A DNA stretch of 22,661 nt, from IMG/VR virus record IMGVR_UViG_3300049431_000009, positions 1 through 22,661 of that record, one strand, 5' to 3'. The stretch comes from a virus. The notes under the pieces were generated by a model. It searched no databases and was not told the origin of the DNA. It worked only from the letters and a program-made list of their open reading frames with translations. The translations under genes and the position numbers were made by a program. Below, in pieces: positions 8,612 to 13,713 of this stretch (its first letter is position 1; the number at the start of each line of letters is the position of its first letter).

Positions 8612-8685
8612 GGGATCGAAGCATTAAAGTGATGCAGTAGGCTTTTAACCTACTGAAGAAGGAGCGTTACCTTCCGATCCCACCA
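8612..8685 (+). tRNA. Atypical tRNA-Lys (TTT) without consensus D and T loops
   Basis: All stems are perfect: acceptor GGGATCG/CGATCCC, D stem GCAT/ATGC, anticodon stem GTAGG/CCTAC, T stem GAAGG/CCTTC; A73 and CCA present. Anticodon loop CTTTTAA gives TTT. But the D loop (TAAAGTG) lacks GG and the T loop (AGCGTTA) lacks TTC, so the usual elbow contacts cannot form. Confidence 0.65.
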
Positions 8686-8690
8686 GACAT

Positions 8691-8777
8691 GCGCTATGTT
8701 CCTGACATCGGTCTTCTAAACCGATTCCATGAGAGTTAGGTGGTAGGCGAGAGGTTCAATTCCTCCATAGCGCACCA
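8691..8777 (+). tRNA. Atypical tRNA, probably Arg (TCT), D-arm missing
   Basis: Acceptor GCGCTAT/ATAGCGC (7 of 7), A73, CCA and a T loop TTCAATT. The only good anticodon arm is TCGGT-CTTCTAA-ACCGA (8708-8724). Only 10 bases separate it from the acceptor, too few for a D arm, while 26 bases lie between it and the T arm. Could be a D-armless tRNA, a rearranged tRNA or a decaying gene. Confidence 0.5.
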
Positions 8778-8784
8778 AAGTTGT

Positions 8785-8860
8785 TGGGAAATAGTGTAGT
8801 AGGTTTGCACACGCTCCTTTGAAGTGCGTAGGTTGGGTTCAAATCCCGATTTCCCTGCCA
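8785..8860 (+). tRNA. tRNA-Gln (TTG)
   Basis: Begins with U1 and has discriminator G73 (GCCA), both glutamine features. The 1-72 pair is U-U, a weak end pair of the kind GlnRS favours. Anticodon loop CTTTGAA on CGCTC/GTGCG with a U-U mismatch at 30-40. T arm TTGGG/CCCGA, loop TTCAAAT. Confidence 0.85.
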
Positions 8861-8876
8861 GAATGAAATTGTTCTA

Positions 8877-8932
8877 GCAAGCCTTACTGTCGTGAGACGA
8901 GGAAGGAAGAATCGGTGCTCGATGTAGCTTGC
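8877..8932 (+). ncRNA. Candidate small structured RNA between tRNAs
   Basis: GCAAGC (8877-8882) pairs with GCTTGC (8927-8932) around two small hairpins, one near GTCGTGAGAC and one ATCG-GTGCT-CGAT (8912-8924). No T-loop motif and no CCA, so not a normal tRNA. The rest of 8861-9016 shows no gene. Confidence 0.25.
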
Positions 8933-9016
8933 ATTAAGAGTACCGCCGAAACCGTACAGGTTAGAGTGGACAGTGTGGACTGTTCAAGCAACGGTAAATA
9001 AATCCACAAGTATTAC

Positions 9017-9109
9017 GGCGAGTTGGTAGAGTCCGGCTTATTACTTCAGTCTTGAAAACTGACGGGTGTTAATAGCGCCCCGTGGGTTCGAATCCCACAC
9101 TCGCCTCCA
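9017..9109 (+). tRNA. tRNA-Ser (TGA)
   Basis: Class II tRNA: acceptor GGCGAGT/ACTCGCC, anticodon stem TCAGT/ACTGA with loop CTTGAAA, long variable arm CGGG...CCCG, T arm GTGGG/CCCAC with TTCGAAT, encoded CCA (discriminator T). Confidence 0.92.
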
Positions 9110-9117
9110 AGTTAAGA

Positions 9118-9216
9118 CTGCATGACGATGCAGTAAAGTGATCGATCAGCCAGAGGCGTACTTCTGGCAGATGGTACAAACAGATCACGCAGGCAGGGAA
9201 ATTTGGCCTCGCCCTG
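9118..9216 (+). ncRNA. Candidate structured RNA segment between tRNAs
   Basis: A run of clean stems: CTGCAT-GACG-ATGCAG (9118-9133), an outer GTGATC/GATCAC helix (9138-9143 with 9183-9188) enclosing GCCAGA/TCTGGC (9149-9154 with 9163-9168), then CAGGG/CCCTG (9194-9216). No coding frame. Confidence 0.3.
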
Positions 9217-9228
9217 TCCAGAATTGTG

Positions 9229-9301
9229 GTGGAGATAGTGTATCGGTTAGCACGCGTGTCTGTGAAACACTCAGGTAGGGTTCGATTCCCGTCTCCACAC
9301 C
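9229..9301 (+). tRNA. tRNA-His (GTG)
   Basis: Starts GTGGAGATAG, preceded by a G that can be the G-1 typical of tRNA-His. Anticodon loop CTGTGAA on GTGT/ACAC plus one mismatch. T loop TTCGATT; the T stem looks one pair short. The 3' end reads ACCT, so the final A of CCA must be added by the host enzyme. Confidence 0.85.
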
Positions 9302-9309
9302 TTTATTGC

Positions 9310-9384
9310 GCCGCTGTAGCTCAGAGGCAGAGCAGTCGCCTTGTAAGCGACAGGCCGAGATTTCGAAATTCTCCGGCGGCACCA
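9310..9384 (+). tRNA. tRNA-Thr (TGT)
   Basis: Acceptor GCCGCTG/CGGCGGC, A73, CCA. D stem GCTC/GAGC. Anticodon loop CTTGTAA on a perfect GTCGC/GCGAC stem. T loop TTCGAAA with one mismatch in the T stem. Confidence 0.92.
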
Positions 9385-9402
9385 AATAGTTGAAAATAGT
9401 TG

Positions 9403-9431
9403 TTGACAGATGCAAAGAGATCGATTATACT
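9403..9431 (+). promoter_or_regulatory. Internal sigma70 promoter within the tRNA array
   Basis: TTGACA (9403-9408), a 17-base spacer and TATACT (9426-9431): almost perfect consensus. It lies 33 bases before tRNA-Asn and would restart transcription for the second half of the array, including the suppressor tRNA. Confidence 0.82.
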
Positions 9432-9464
9432 CCTTGCATAAATTGATGACTAGATAAAGAATAT

Positions 9465-9539
9465 TCACAAGTAGCTCAGCGGTAGAGCCGACGACTGTTA
9501 ATCGTCTGGTCGGTGGTTCGATCCCACCCTTGTGAGCCA
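9465..9539 (+). tRNA. tRNA-Asn (GTT)
   Basis: Acceptor TCACAAG/CTTGTGA with G73 and CCA, as in bacterial tRNA-Asn. D stem GCTC/GAGC. Anticodon loop CTGTTAA on GACGA/TCGTC. T loop TTCGATC. Confidence 0.93.
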
Positions 9540-9545
9540 TACAAC

Positions 9546-9620
9546 CTGTTCGTAGCTCAGTTTGGTCAGAGTGCTCCATTTGGAATGGAGAAGTCGGAGG
9601 TTCAAATCCTCCCGGACAGA
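9546..9620 (+). tRNA. tRNA-Pro (TGG)
   Basis: Acceptor CTGTTCG/CGGACAG, A73, no encoded CCA (CAT follows). Anticodon loop TTTGGAA on CTCCA/TGGAG. T loop TTCAAAT. Confidence 0.9.
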
Positions 9621-9687
9621 CATTTAGATACTCCATATCGAGTATCGAACCTTAAATACATTAAGGACAACAGCTGGAAGGCACTGA

Positions 9688-10350
9688 ATGTATTTTCTGA
9701 TATACAAGATTACCAACTTGATAAATGGTAAGATCTACATCGGTGCTCATAAGACCGATGACATCAATGATGGGTACATGGGATCTGGTCTTCTCATTAA
9801 GAGGTCGATTGAAAAGTATGGGATTGAAAATTTCAAGAAAGAAATTCTATCGCATCACGATTCTGAAGAACAGATGTACCTCACTGAGAGTCTTATTGTC
9901 GATGATGAATTTCTGAAAAGAGATGATGTCTATAATTTGAAACTTGGTGGTGATGGTGGCTGGGATTACTTAAATGATGGCGAAGGCTTGTATAATAGAT
10001 TAAGTTCTAAAAATTTTTAGAACTGGTGGGTAGCCGGAAATAAAGCTAGTGTGGCTAGGTGGTTAAACCACGAAAAAGTTGCAGATTTGAAATATCACAT
10101 GTCTAAAATTTCACATGATGGTACATAGGCATTAAAAGAAAAGTACAAAGATGAAAATTGGACATTTTCAGGCAAATTTCATTCAGATGAATCCAAGATG
10201 AAAATTGGCCTTGCAAATTCGAAAAATCAAAAAGGTACTGGTAATTCGAATTATGGAAACATGTGGATAACTAACGGTAAGTTGTCCAAGCTTATACCTA
10301 AAAATTCTGTCATAGATGAAGGTTGGTATAAAGGTAGAAAATGTAAATGA
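9688..10350 (+). CDS. GIY-YIG homing endonuclease with two in-frame TAGs
   Basis: 220 residues reading through TAG at 10018-10020 (codon 111) and 10126-10128 (codon 147). The N-terminus carries the GIY-YIG nuclease core: MYFLIYKITNLINGKIYIGAHKT with the two signature strands, then YGIENFKKEIL and a conserved Glu in LTESLIVDD. The C-terminal part after the stops (WWVAGNKASVARW, then FSGKFHSDESKMKIGLANSK, then NMWITNGKLSKLI) resembles the DNA-binding repeats of phage homing enzymes. Such enzymes cut an allele lacking the gene and promote its spread. It sits between tRNA-Pro and tRNA-Glu. Stop TGA lies 4 bases before tRNA-Glu. Transfer signs: placement inside an RNA array and an AT-richer 3' half. 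Confidence 0.87.
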
Positions 10351-10354
10351 TTTT

Positions 10355-10429
10355 GGCCGCGTCGTCTAGAGGTTCGGACAACTGGTTTTCAACCAGCAGA
10401 TCAGGGTTCAAGTCCCTGCGTGGCTACCA
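10355..10429 (+). tRNA. tRNA-Glu (TTC)
   Basis: Begins GGCCGCG-TCGTCTAGAGG, like bacterial tRNA-Glu. Anticodon loop TTTTCAA on CTGG/CCAG. T arm AGGG/CCCT with loop TTCAAGT. A73, CCA encoded. Acceptor ends in a G-U pair. Confidence 0.9.
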
Positions 10430-10431
10430 CT

Positions 10432-10537
10432 TTATGCGTTTGAGTCAGTAACCGAGACTTCTCATTCATGGTGATGTAAGATGGCGGCAGAGCCGTTAAA
10501 AGTCTTTCTCAGGACTAGCCATCACACCAGCGCATAA
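10432..10537 (+). ncRNA. Candidate structured RNA closed by a 7-bp helix
   Basis: TTATGCG (10432-10438) pairs with CGCATAA (10531-10537). Inside, GTGATG (10471-10476) pairs with CATCAC (10520-10525) around CGGC-AGA-GCCG (10485-10495) and AGTC/GACT (10501-10516). A nested multibranch fold of about 106 bases with no tRNA T loop or coding frame. Confidence 0.4.
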
Positions 10538-10544
10538 TTAAATT

Positions 10545-10635
10545 TGTCGATGTGGATTGAAACTTGGTCGGTAGCCGTTAGGTAGATCAGGGACTAAATC
10601 ATATAGGTAATACGGTTCGAGTCCGTCTTCGGCAA
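10545..10635 (+). tRNA. tRNA-like relic, identity undetermined
   Basis: A T arm (ACGG-TTCGAGT-CCGT) and weak acceptor TGTCGAT/TTCGGCA are visible over about 91 bases, a class II length, and a GGTCGGTAG D-loop-like part is present. I find no acceptable 5-bp anticodon stem with a 7-base loop and no CCA. It could be a degraded class II tRNA. Confidence 0.3.
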
Positions 10636-10643
10636 ATGTTTTC

Positions 10644-10719
10644 GGGGGATTAGCTCAGTTGGTAGAGCAGGTGCTTTGCAAGCATCAGGTCGTCGGTTCG
10701 ATTCCGACATCCTCCACCA
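10644..10719 (+). tRNA. tRNA-Ala (TGC)
   Basis: Acceptor GGGGGAT/ATCCTCC, A73, CCA; D arm GCTCAGTTGGTAGAGC; anticodon loop TTTGCAA on GGTGC/GCATC; T arm GTCGG/CCGAC with TTCGATT. Fully canonical. Confidence 0.95.
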
Positions 10720-10722
10720 GAT

Positions 10723-10792
10723 ATGCAGAATAATGCTTCGAAAGGGGTTAGCGGTGATGCATTGCCATAGAGCTGTACACCGTCATCTGCAT
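10723..10792 (+). ncRNA. Candidate structured RNA closed by a 7-bp helix
   Basis: ATGCAGA (10723-10729) pairs with TCTGCAT (10786-10792), enclosing CGGTG/CACCG (10752-10756 with 10778-10782). It fills the gap between tRNA-Ala and tRNA-Ile and has no tRNA arms. Confidence 0.35.
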
Positions 10793-10798
10793 TGTTTT

Positions 10799-10874
10799 CG
10801 AGGGTTAGCTCAGTTGGTAGAGCAACGGACCGATAATCCGTAGGTCGCTGGTTCGAATCCAGCACCCTCGACCA
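10799..10874 (+). tRNA. tRNA-Ile (GAT) with C33
   Basis: Acceptor CGAGGGT/ACCCTCG, A73, CCA; canonical D arm; T arm GCTGG/CCAGC. Anticodon loop is CCGATAA on ACGGA/TCCGT. Position 33 is C instead of the near-invariant U. Confidence 0.9.
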
Positions 10875-10878
10875 GTTA

Positions 10879-10968
10879 GGAAGCGTGGCAGAGTGGCCGA
10901 TTGCAGGTCTTTGCTAAAGATCCGACCCTTAACCGGGTCCGTAGGTTCGAATCCTACCGCTTCCGCCA
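10879..10968 (+). tRNA. tRNA-Ser (GCT)
   Basis: Class II: acceptor GGAAGCG/CGCTTCC, G73, CCA. Anticodon loop TTGCTAA on GGTCT/AGATC. Variable arm ACCC/GGGT. T arm GTAGG/CCTAC with TTCGAAT. Confidence 0.94.
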
Positions 10969-10972
10969 GTTT

Positions 10973-11049
10973 GGCTATGTAGCTTAGAGGCTTAAAGCAT
11001 CCGCCTGTCTAGCGGAATATCGCGGGTTCAAATCCCGCCATAGTCGCCA
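10973..11049 (+). tRNA. tRNA-Asp (GTC)
   Basis: Acceptor GGCTATG/CATAGTC, G73, CCA, as in bacterial tRNA-Asp. Anticodon loop CTGTCTA on TCCGC/GCGGA. T arm GCGGG/CCCGC with TTCAAAT. Confidence 0.93.
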
Positions 11050-11050
11050 A

Positions 11051-11144
11051 ATTACAGAGAAAAGCGAATGGGCATTCGCAGAAGAAAGTTGTGCGGTACT
11101 ACAAGAACCCTCAAGTCAGGATGATAGCCCTCTGACCTTGTAAT
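11051..11144 (+). ncRNA. Candidate structured RNA closed by a 7-bp helix
   Basis: ATTACAG (11051-11057) pairs with TTGTAAT (11138-11144). Inside are GCGAAT-GGGC-ATTCGC (11064-11079) and GTCAG/CTGAC (11115-11119 with 11132-11136). It exactly fills the space between tRNA-Asp and tRNA-Met. Confidence 0.38.
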
Positions 11145-11150
11145 GTTTGT

Positions 11151-11226
11151 TGCGCTGTAGGGAAGTTGGCATCCCGCTTGGCTCATAACCAAGAGATCGT
11201 CGGTTCGAGTCCGACCGGCGCTACCA
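11151..11226 (+). tRNA. tRNA-Met (CAT)
   Basis: Anticodon loop CTCATAA on a perfect CTTGG/CCAAG stem; D stem GGGA/TCCC; T arm GTCGG/CCGAC with TTCGAGT; A73, CCA. The 1-72 pair is U-U, an initiator-like unpaired end, but the anticodon stem lacks the three G-C pairs of initiators. Initiator, elongator or Ile2 (lysidine) type is undecided. Confidence 0.9.
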
Positions 11227-11425
11227 GATCCCTGTCTCGGCTGGTTAATCCGAGTGACTTGCAGGTGGTAGATGTAACCTGATAAGATTGACCTCGCTGA
11301 AAAAGACGGTCATGGGGCTGATAATCCCGAAACTGTAAGTTAGCTAATATGCAAATGCCTGTGGATGGGTGGTCTTCCATGTTGTTGAGGCGCGGTAAAA
11401 ATCCGAAGGACTGCCACGAATTTGT
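11227..11425 (+). other. 200-base spacer with hairpins, one mimicking half of tRNA-Ile
   Basis: Stems: CTCGG/CCGAG (11236-11254) and CAGGT/ACCTG (11262-11281). Then comes a D-arm-like GACC/GGTC (11290-11311), one base, and an anticodon-arm-like TGGGG-CTGATAA-TCCCG (11313-11329) with GAT in the right place. No acceptor or T arm follows, so this is not a complete tRNA. No coding frame. Confidence 0.35.
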
Positions 11426-11501
11426 TGAGGGATAGCATAGCGGCTAATGCAGGTGGCTCTAACCCACCCTTACCTCGGTTCGAGTCCGAGTCCCTCCACC
11501 A
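11426..11501 (+). tRNA. Amber suppressor tRNA (CTA), reads UAG
   Basis: Fully canonical class I cloverleaf. Acceptor TGAGGGA/TCCCTCC with a U1-C72 mismatch, U8-A9, D stem GCAT/ATGC with GG in the loop, anticodon stem GGTGG/CCACC with loop CTCTAAC (anticodon CTA at 11459-11461), 5-base variable loop, T arm CTCGG-TTCGAGT-CCGAG, A73, CCA. It is the tRNA needed to decode the 15 in-frame TAGs. For charging, U1 with a weak 1-72 pair, G2-C71, G10 and U35 suit glutaminyl-tRNA synthetase; A73 instead of G73 and C38 do not. The short variable loop argues against Ser, Leu and Tyr. Confidence 0.95.
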
Positions 11502-11707
11502 AAATTCATAGTGCCATTCCCTGAAGGTAAGCCTGACACTATGAGTAGTCCGTAAAGACCCAAAACTACAAAATGAGCGCGATACGGCTATGTCCCTGTG
11601 ATTCTAGTAAGGGGTTATCCGCACCAGATCGAAAAATGACTTAGGTGAGTAAGCATGACGACACCTTTGCCGCCCTCTAGTTATGTCCTATGCCGTCAGG
11701 TTATGGC
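11502..11707 (+). other. Gene-free trailer of the tRNA array
   Basis: No gene seen. It contains hairpin CATAGTG/CACTATG (11507-11543) and AGGTG/CACCT near 11643-11666, continuing the pattern of structured spacers before the array terminator. Confidence 0.35.
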
Positions 11708-11746
11708 AATGCCCGGTTTCTTACTAGAAGATTCTGGGCATTTTTA
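11708..11746 (+). terminator. Rho-independent terminator of the tRNA array
   Basis: AATGCCC (11708-11714) pairs with GGGCATT (11736-11742), running into TTTTTATTT. It ends array transcription just before the peptidyl-tRNA hydrolase start. Confidence 0.8.
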
Positions 11747-11761
11747 TTTCAGGAGTATGAT

Positions 11762-12124
11762 ATGAATGTCAAGCAAGTAATCGTTGTCAGAAAAGATCTC
11801 AACATGCCAGCAGGAAAGCTTGCTGCACAGGTTGCGCACGCATCAGTTGGCGCATTCATCAAATCAGCCTCATACAGCACGAATGTTATCTCATTGTGGG
11901 AATCAGACGGGTGCACTAAGATCGTGCTGGAGATCGAAGATCTCGAAGCCCTATTGGCACTTGCGCACAAGGCAGACAACTTCCTTCACGAGTGCACTGA
12001 TCTCATCGTAGATGAAGGTCGTACTTGCTTTGATGGAGTTCATACGGTAACCTGTCTTGGAATCGGACCTTACTACTCCGATGACATCAATTTCCTTACA
12101 GGTCACTTGAAGACATATCGATGA
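11762..12124 (+). CDS. pth2: Peptidyl-tRNA hydrolase 2 (PTH2 family)
   Basis: 120 residues, the usual PTH2 length. The enzyme releases peptides from prematurely dropped peptidyl-tRNA and recycles the tRNA. The signature is at the N-terminus: KQVIVVRKDLNMPAGKLAAQVAHASVGA, followed by KIVLEIEDLEALLALAHKA and a C-terminal VTCLGIGPYYSDDINFLTGHLK. The start ATG at 11762 has a strong AGGAG site (the frame is open to 11690, but through the terminator hairpin). PTH2 is typical of archaea and eukaryotes and occurs in some large phages. No TAG codons. Its stop overlaps the next start (ATGA). Confidence 0.92.
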   Translation: MNVKQVIVVRKDLNMPAGKLAAQVAHASVGAFIKSASYSTNVISLWESDGCTKIVLEIEDLEALLALAHKADNFLHECTDLIVDEGRTCFDGVHTVTCLGIGPYYSDDINFLTGHLKTYR

Positions 12125-12363
12125 ACGAAGGATGGGTATTTCACTGGCATGCAAGAGCCGAGCTTTTTGCATTCTCGCAGGTAGGTACGCTTGTCATCAT
12201 GAATGACATGAAGAAAAATTTGACATACGAAGGTGAAATTGTTGACAAGCGCACTTGCAAGCTGACTGGCGAACCCTGTATACTCGTCAGATGGAGCTTT
12301 GGTCAAGTCGAAGCTATGTATGCTAATGACTTGCGAGTTCATGTTCACATTGAGGATTATTGA
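12121..12363 (+). CDS. Hypothetical 80-residue protein
   Basis: Overlaps the hydrolase stop by four bases (ATGA), so it is translationally coupled. I do not recognise it. It is short and beta-rich (YEGEIVDKRTCKLTGEPCILVRWSFGQVEAMYANDLRVHVHIEDY), which could form a small barrel of the SH3/Tudor kind seen in other coupled phage peptides. Stop TGA. The 3' end overlaps the end of the convergent HNH gene by 7 bases. Confidence 0.75.
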   Translation: MNEGWVFHWHARAELFAFSQVGTLVIMNDMKKNLTYEGEIVDKRTCKLTGEPCILVRWSFGQVEAMYANDLRVHVHIEDY

Positions 12364-12965
12364 GATTTAGAAATCCTTCCATAATTCCAACCACTTGGCA
12401 ATTCTTCACCTTGCATTACAAATGATGTTCTATGTCCGTCATTTATGATTTTTCTACCTTTTAACTTTTCGGATATTGATTTCTTCTTTTCTTCCGAACA
12501 TGCAATACCGGTCAGTTTATCGACTCTTTTCTGTATCGTAGAAGTGCTTTGTTTCTTTCCGAGTCTAGACTTTGACATCATTTCCTTTGAATCTTCTGTA
12601 TGTGATTTACCATACATTGGGTGAAGTTCGCCACTATTACTCTTTTGAAATTTCTCTCTGCTGCTTTGATACAATCTGGAATTTTGATACCTCTACTTGT
12701 ATTTGTCCATAGCACCCATTGTCCATAGTGCTTTGTACATCTTATATCTATCTCTTCCATCTGTCATTTTGGTTAGAAGATAATGGCATATGAAATGCTT
12801 TCTGGCAGATATTCTAACCAAATTGGTTTTACTATTTGACCCACCTAGGCTTTTAGGTATAATGTGATGCAGTTCGGTGTATCCAGATTCTTTATGATCT
12901 GGTATACTTATGATCTTGAAATATAGGCGTGTGTATTTGTTGTCTAGAAACGCGTAAATATCCAT
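12357..12965 (-). CDS. HNH homing endonuclease, one in-frame TAG
   Basis: 202 residues reading through TAG at 12693-12695. The N-terminal HNH core is GYTELHHIIPKSLGGSNSKTNLVRISARKHFICHYLL (H-H, N, H). After the TAG comes RYQNSRLYQSSREKF, then LHPMYGKSHTEDSKEMMSKSRLGKK and SEEKKKSISEKLKGRK, which are NUMOD3-like DNA-binding motifs. The C-terminal NDGHRTSFVMQGEELPSGWNYGR is typical of phage homing enzymes. The core and the DNA-binding part are useful only if joined through the TAG. It lies on the strand opposite to its neighbours, a sign of insertion as a selfish element. Stop TAA. Confidence 0.88.
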
Positions 12966-12993
12966 TGCTGGTGCTCCTGAGAAGTGCTAGAAT
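12965..12993 (+). promoter_or_regulatory. Sigma70-type promoter for the exonuclease gene
   Basis: TTGCTG (12965-12970), a 17-base spacer and TAGAAT (12988-12993), with a TG one base before the -10 (extended type). It lies 47 bases before the exonuclease start. Confidence 0.55.
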
Positions 12994-13039
12994 GTATGGG
13001 GACGGCAATCCCGCGATACATAACTATTTAGGAATTACT

Positions 13040-13609
13040 ATGAGATTAGCATCGCTAGATTTGGAACTAGAACAGCCATCAAGGGAAATCATTCAGCTCG
13101 GTATTGCATGGGAAAATGTAGATACTCTTCAGATAGAGACTAAAAGCTTTTTCATCACACCAAGTGAACCAGTCTCTGATTTTATTTCTGAACTCACTGG
13201 CATCACCGATCATGATTTCGACTGGCAGAAGCCACGGGACTATTGCTTTGCCGAGTTCTCAAATTTCTGGCATGAGCATGTTAGGCCAAAAGTTTTCGAC
13301 TCGACATTGACATGGGGTTCGGGTGACATCCAGACATTGCGCTCTCAGATGAAAAAGCATGTCGGTACAATTTCTTCCAAGTACATGAATGTCAAGGACA
13401 TCTACAACTACCGCGAGATGATTCGTGGTCGCAACCCAAGCAACAAGGTTTCACTGAAAAGTGCAATCGCGAATCGCAAGATGAAGTTTGAAGGGCGTGC
13501 ACATGATGCAGCAAATGATGCGAAAATGACGCTTGAACTTTTCCGCAACATGTATCATAATGACCGTGACATGTATGAAAACATCCAAGAGATGAAACTC
13601 TACAACTGA
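13040..13609 (+). CDS. DEDDh 3'-5' exonuclease
   Basis: 189 residues. It is a metal-dependent exonuclease of the DnaQ/oligoribonuclease class: motif I SLDLELEQ (D-x-E), a middle motif around TWGSGDIQTL (Asp), and motif III GRAHDAANDAKMTLELF (H-x4-D, the DEDDh form). The arrangement with ELTGITDHDF resembles the KapD/ERI-like branch and phage single-domain exonucleases. Possible roles are degradation of host nucleic acid or trimming of RNA or DNA ends. Start ATG at 13040 follows AGGA with good spacing; the longer frame from 12929 would begin opposite the HNH gene. Stop TGA, no TAG. Confidence 0.88.
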   Translation: MRLASLDLELEQPSREIIQLGIAWENVDTLQIETKSFFITPSEPVSDFISELTGITDHDFDWQKPRDYCFAEFSNFWHEHVRPKVFDSTLTWGSGDIQTLRSQMKKHVGTISSKYMNVKDIYNYREMIRGRNPSNKVSLKSAIANRKMKFEGRAHDAANDAKMTLELFRNMYHNDRDMYENIQEMKLYN

Positions 13610-13660
13610 ACACCTAGGACCGTTTGCGTTATGCGCAAGCTGGGTGGGCGAGAACTGCCA

Positions 13661-13687
13661 AGCCACATGATTCGCTACCATGTGGCT
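13661..13687 (+). terminator. 9-bp hairpin overlapping a promoter
   Basis: AGCCACATG (13661-13669) pairs with CATGTGGCT (13679-13687). There is no U-run, so termination is uncertain. The hairpin covers the -35 region of the next promoter and may instead be an operator-like palindrome. Confidence 0.4.
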
Positions 13688-13691
13688 GAAG

Positions 13692-13700
13692 TGCTATAAT
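13692..13700 (+). promoter_or_regulatory. Extended -10 promoter
   Basis: TGCTATAAT: perfect TATAAT (13695-13700) with an extended TG. The preceding GAAGTGCTA is shared with the promoter at 12988. It lies 13 bases before the 13714 start. Confidence 0.65.
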
Positions 13701-13713
13701 TTAGGAGATTGAG

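Noticed and set aside
9185-9636. Minus-strand frames 9185-9415 and 9271-9636 with GGIEPPT-like motifs
   Set aside because: They are reverse complements of tRNA T arms and acceptor stems; this motif is a well-known false protein produced by tRNA genes. The same holds for 10650-10865, 11183-11380 and 8374-8559.
8400-11700. CRISPR array
   Set aside because: Regular spacing is due to tRNA genes; no identical direct repeats with unique spacers are present.
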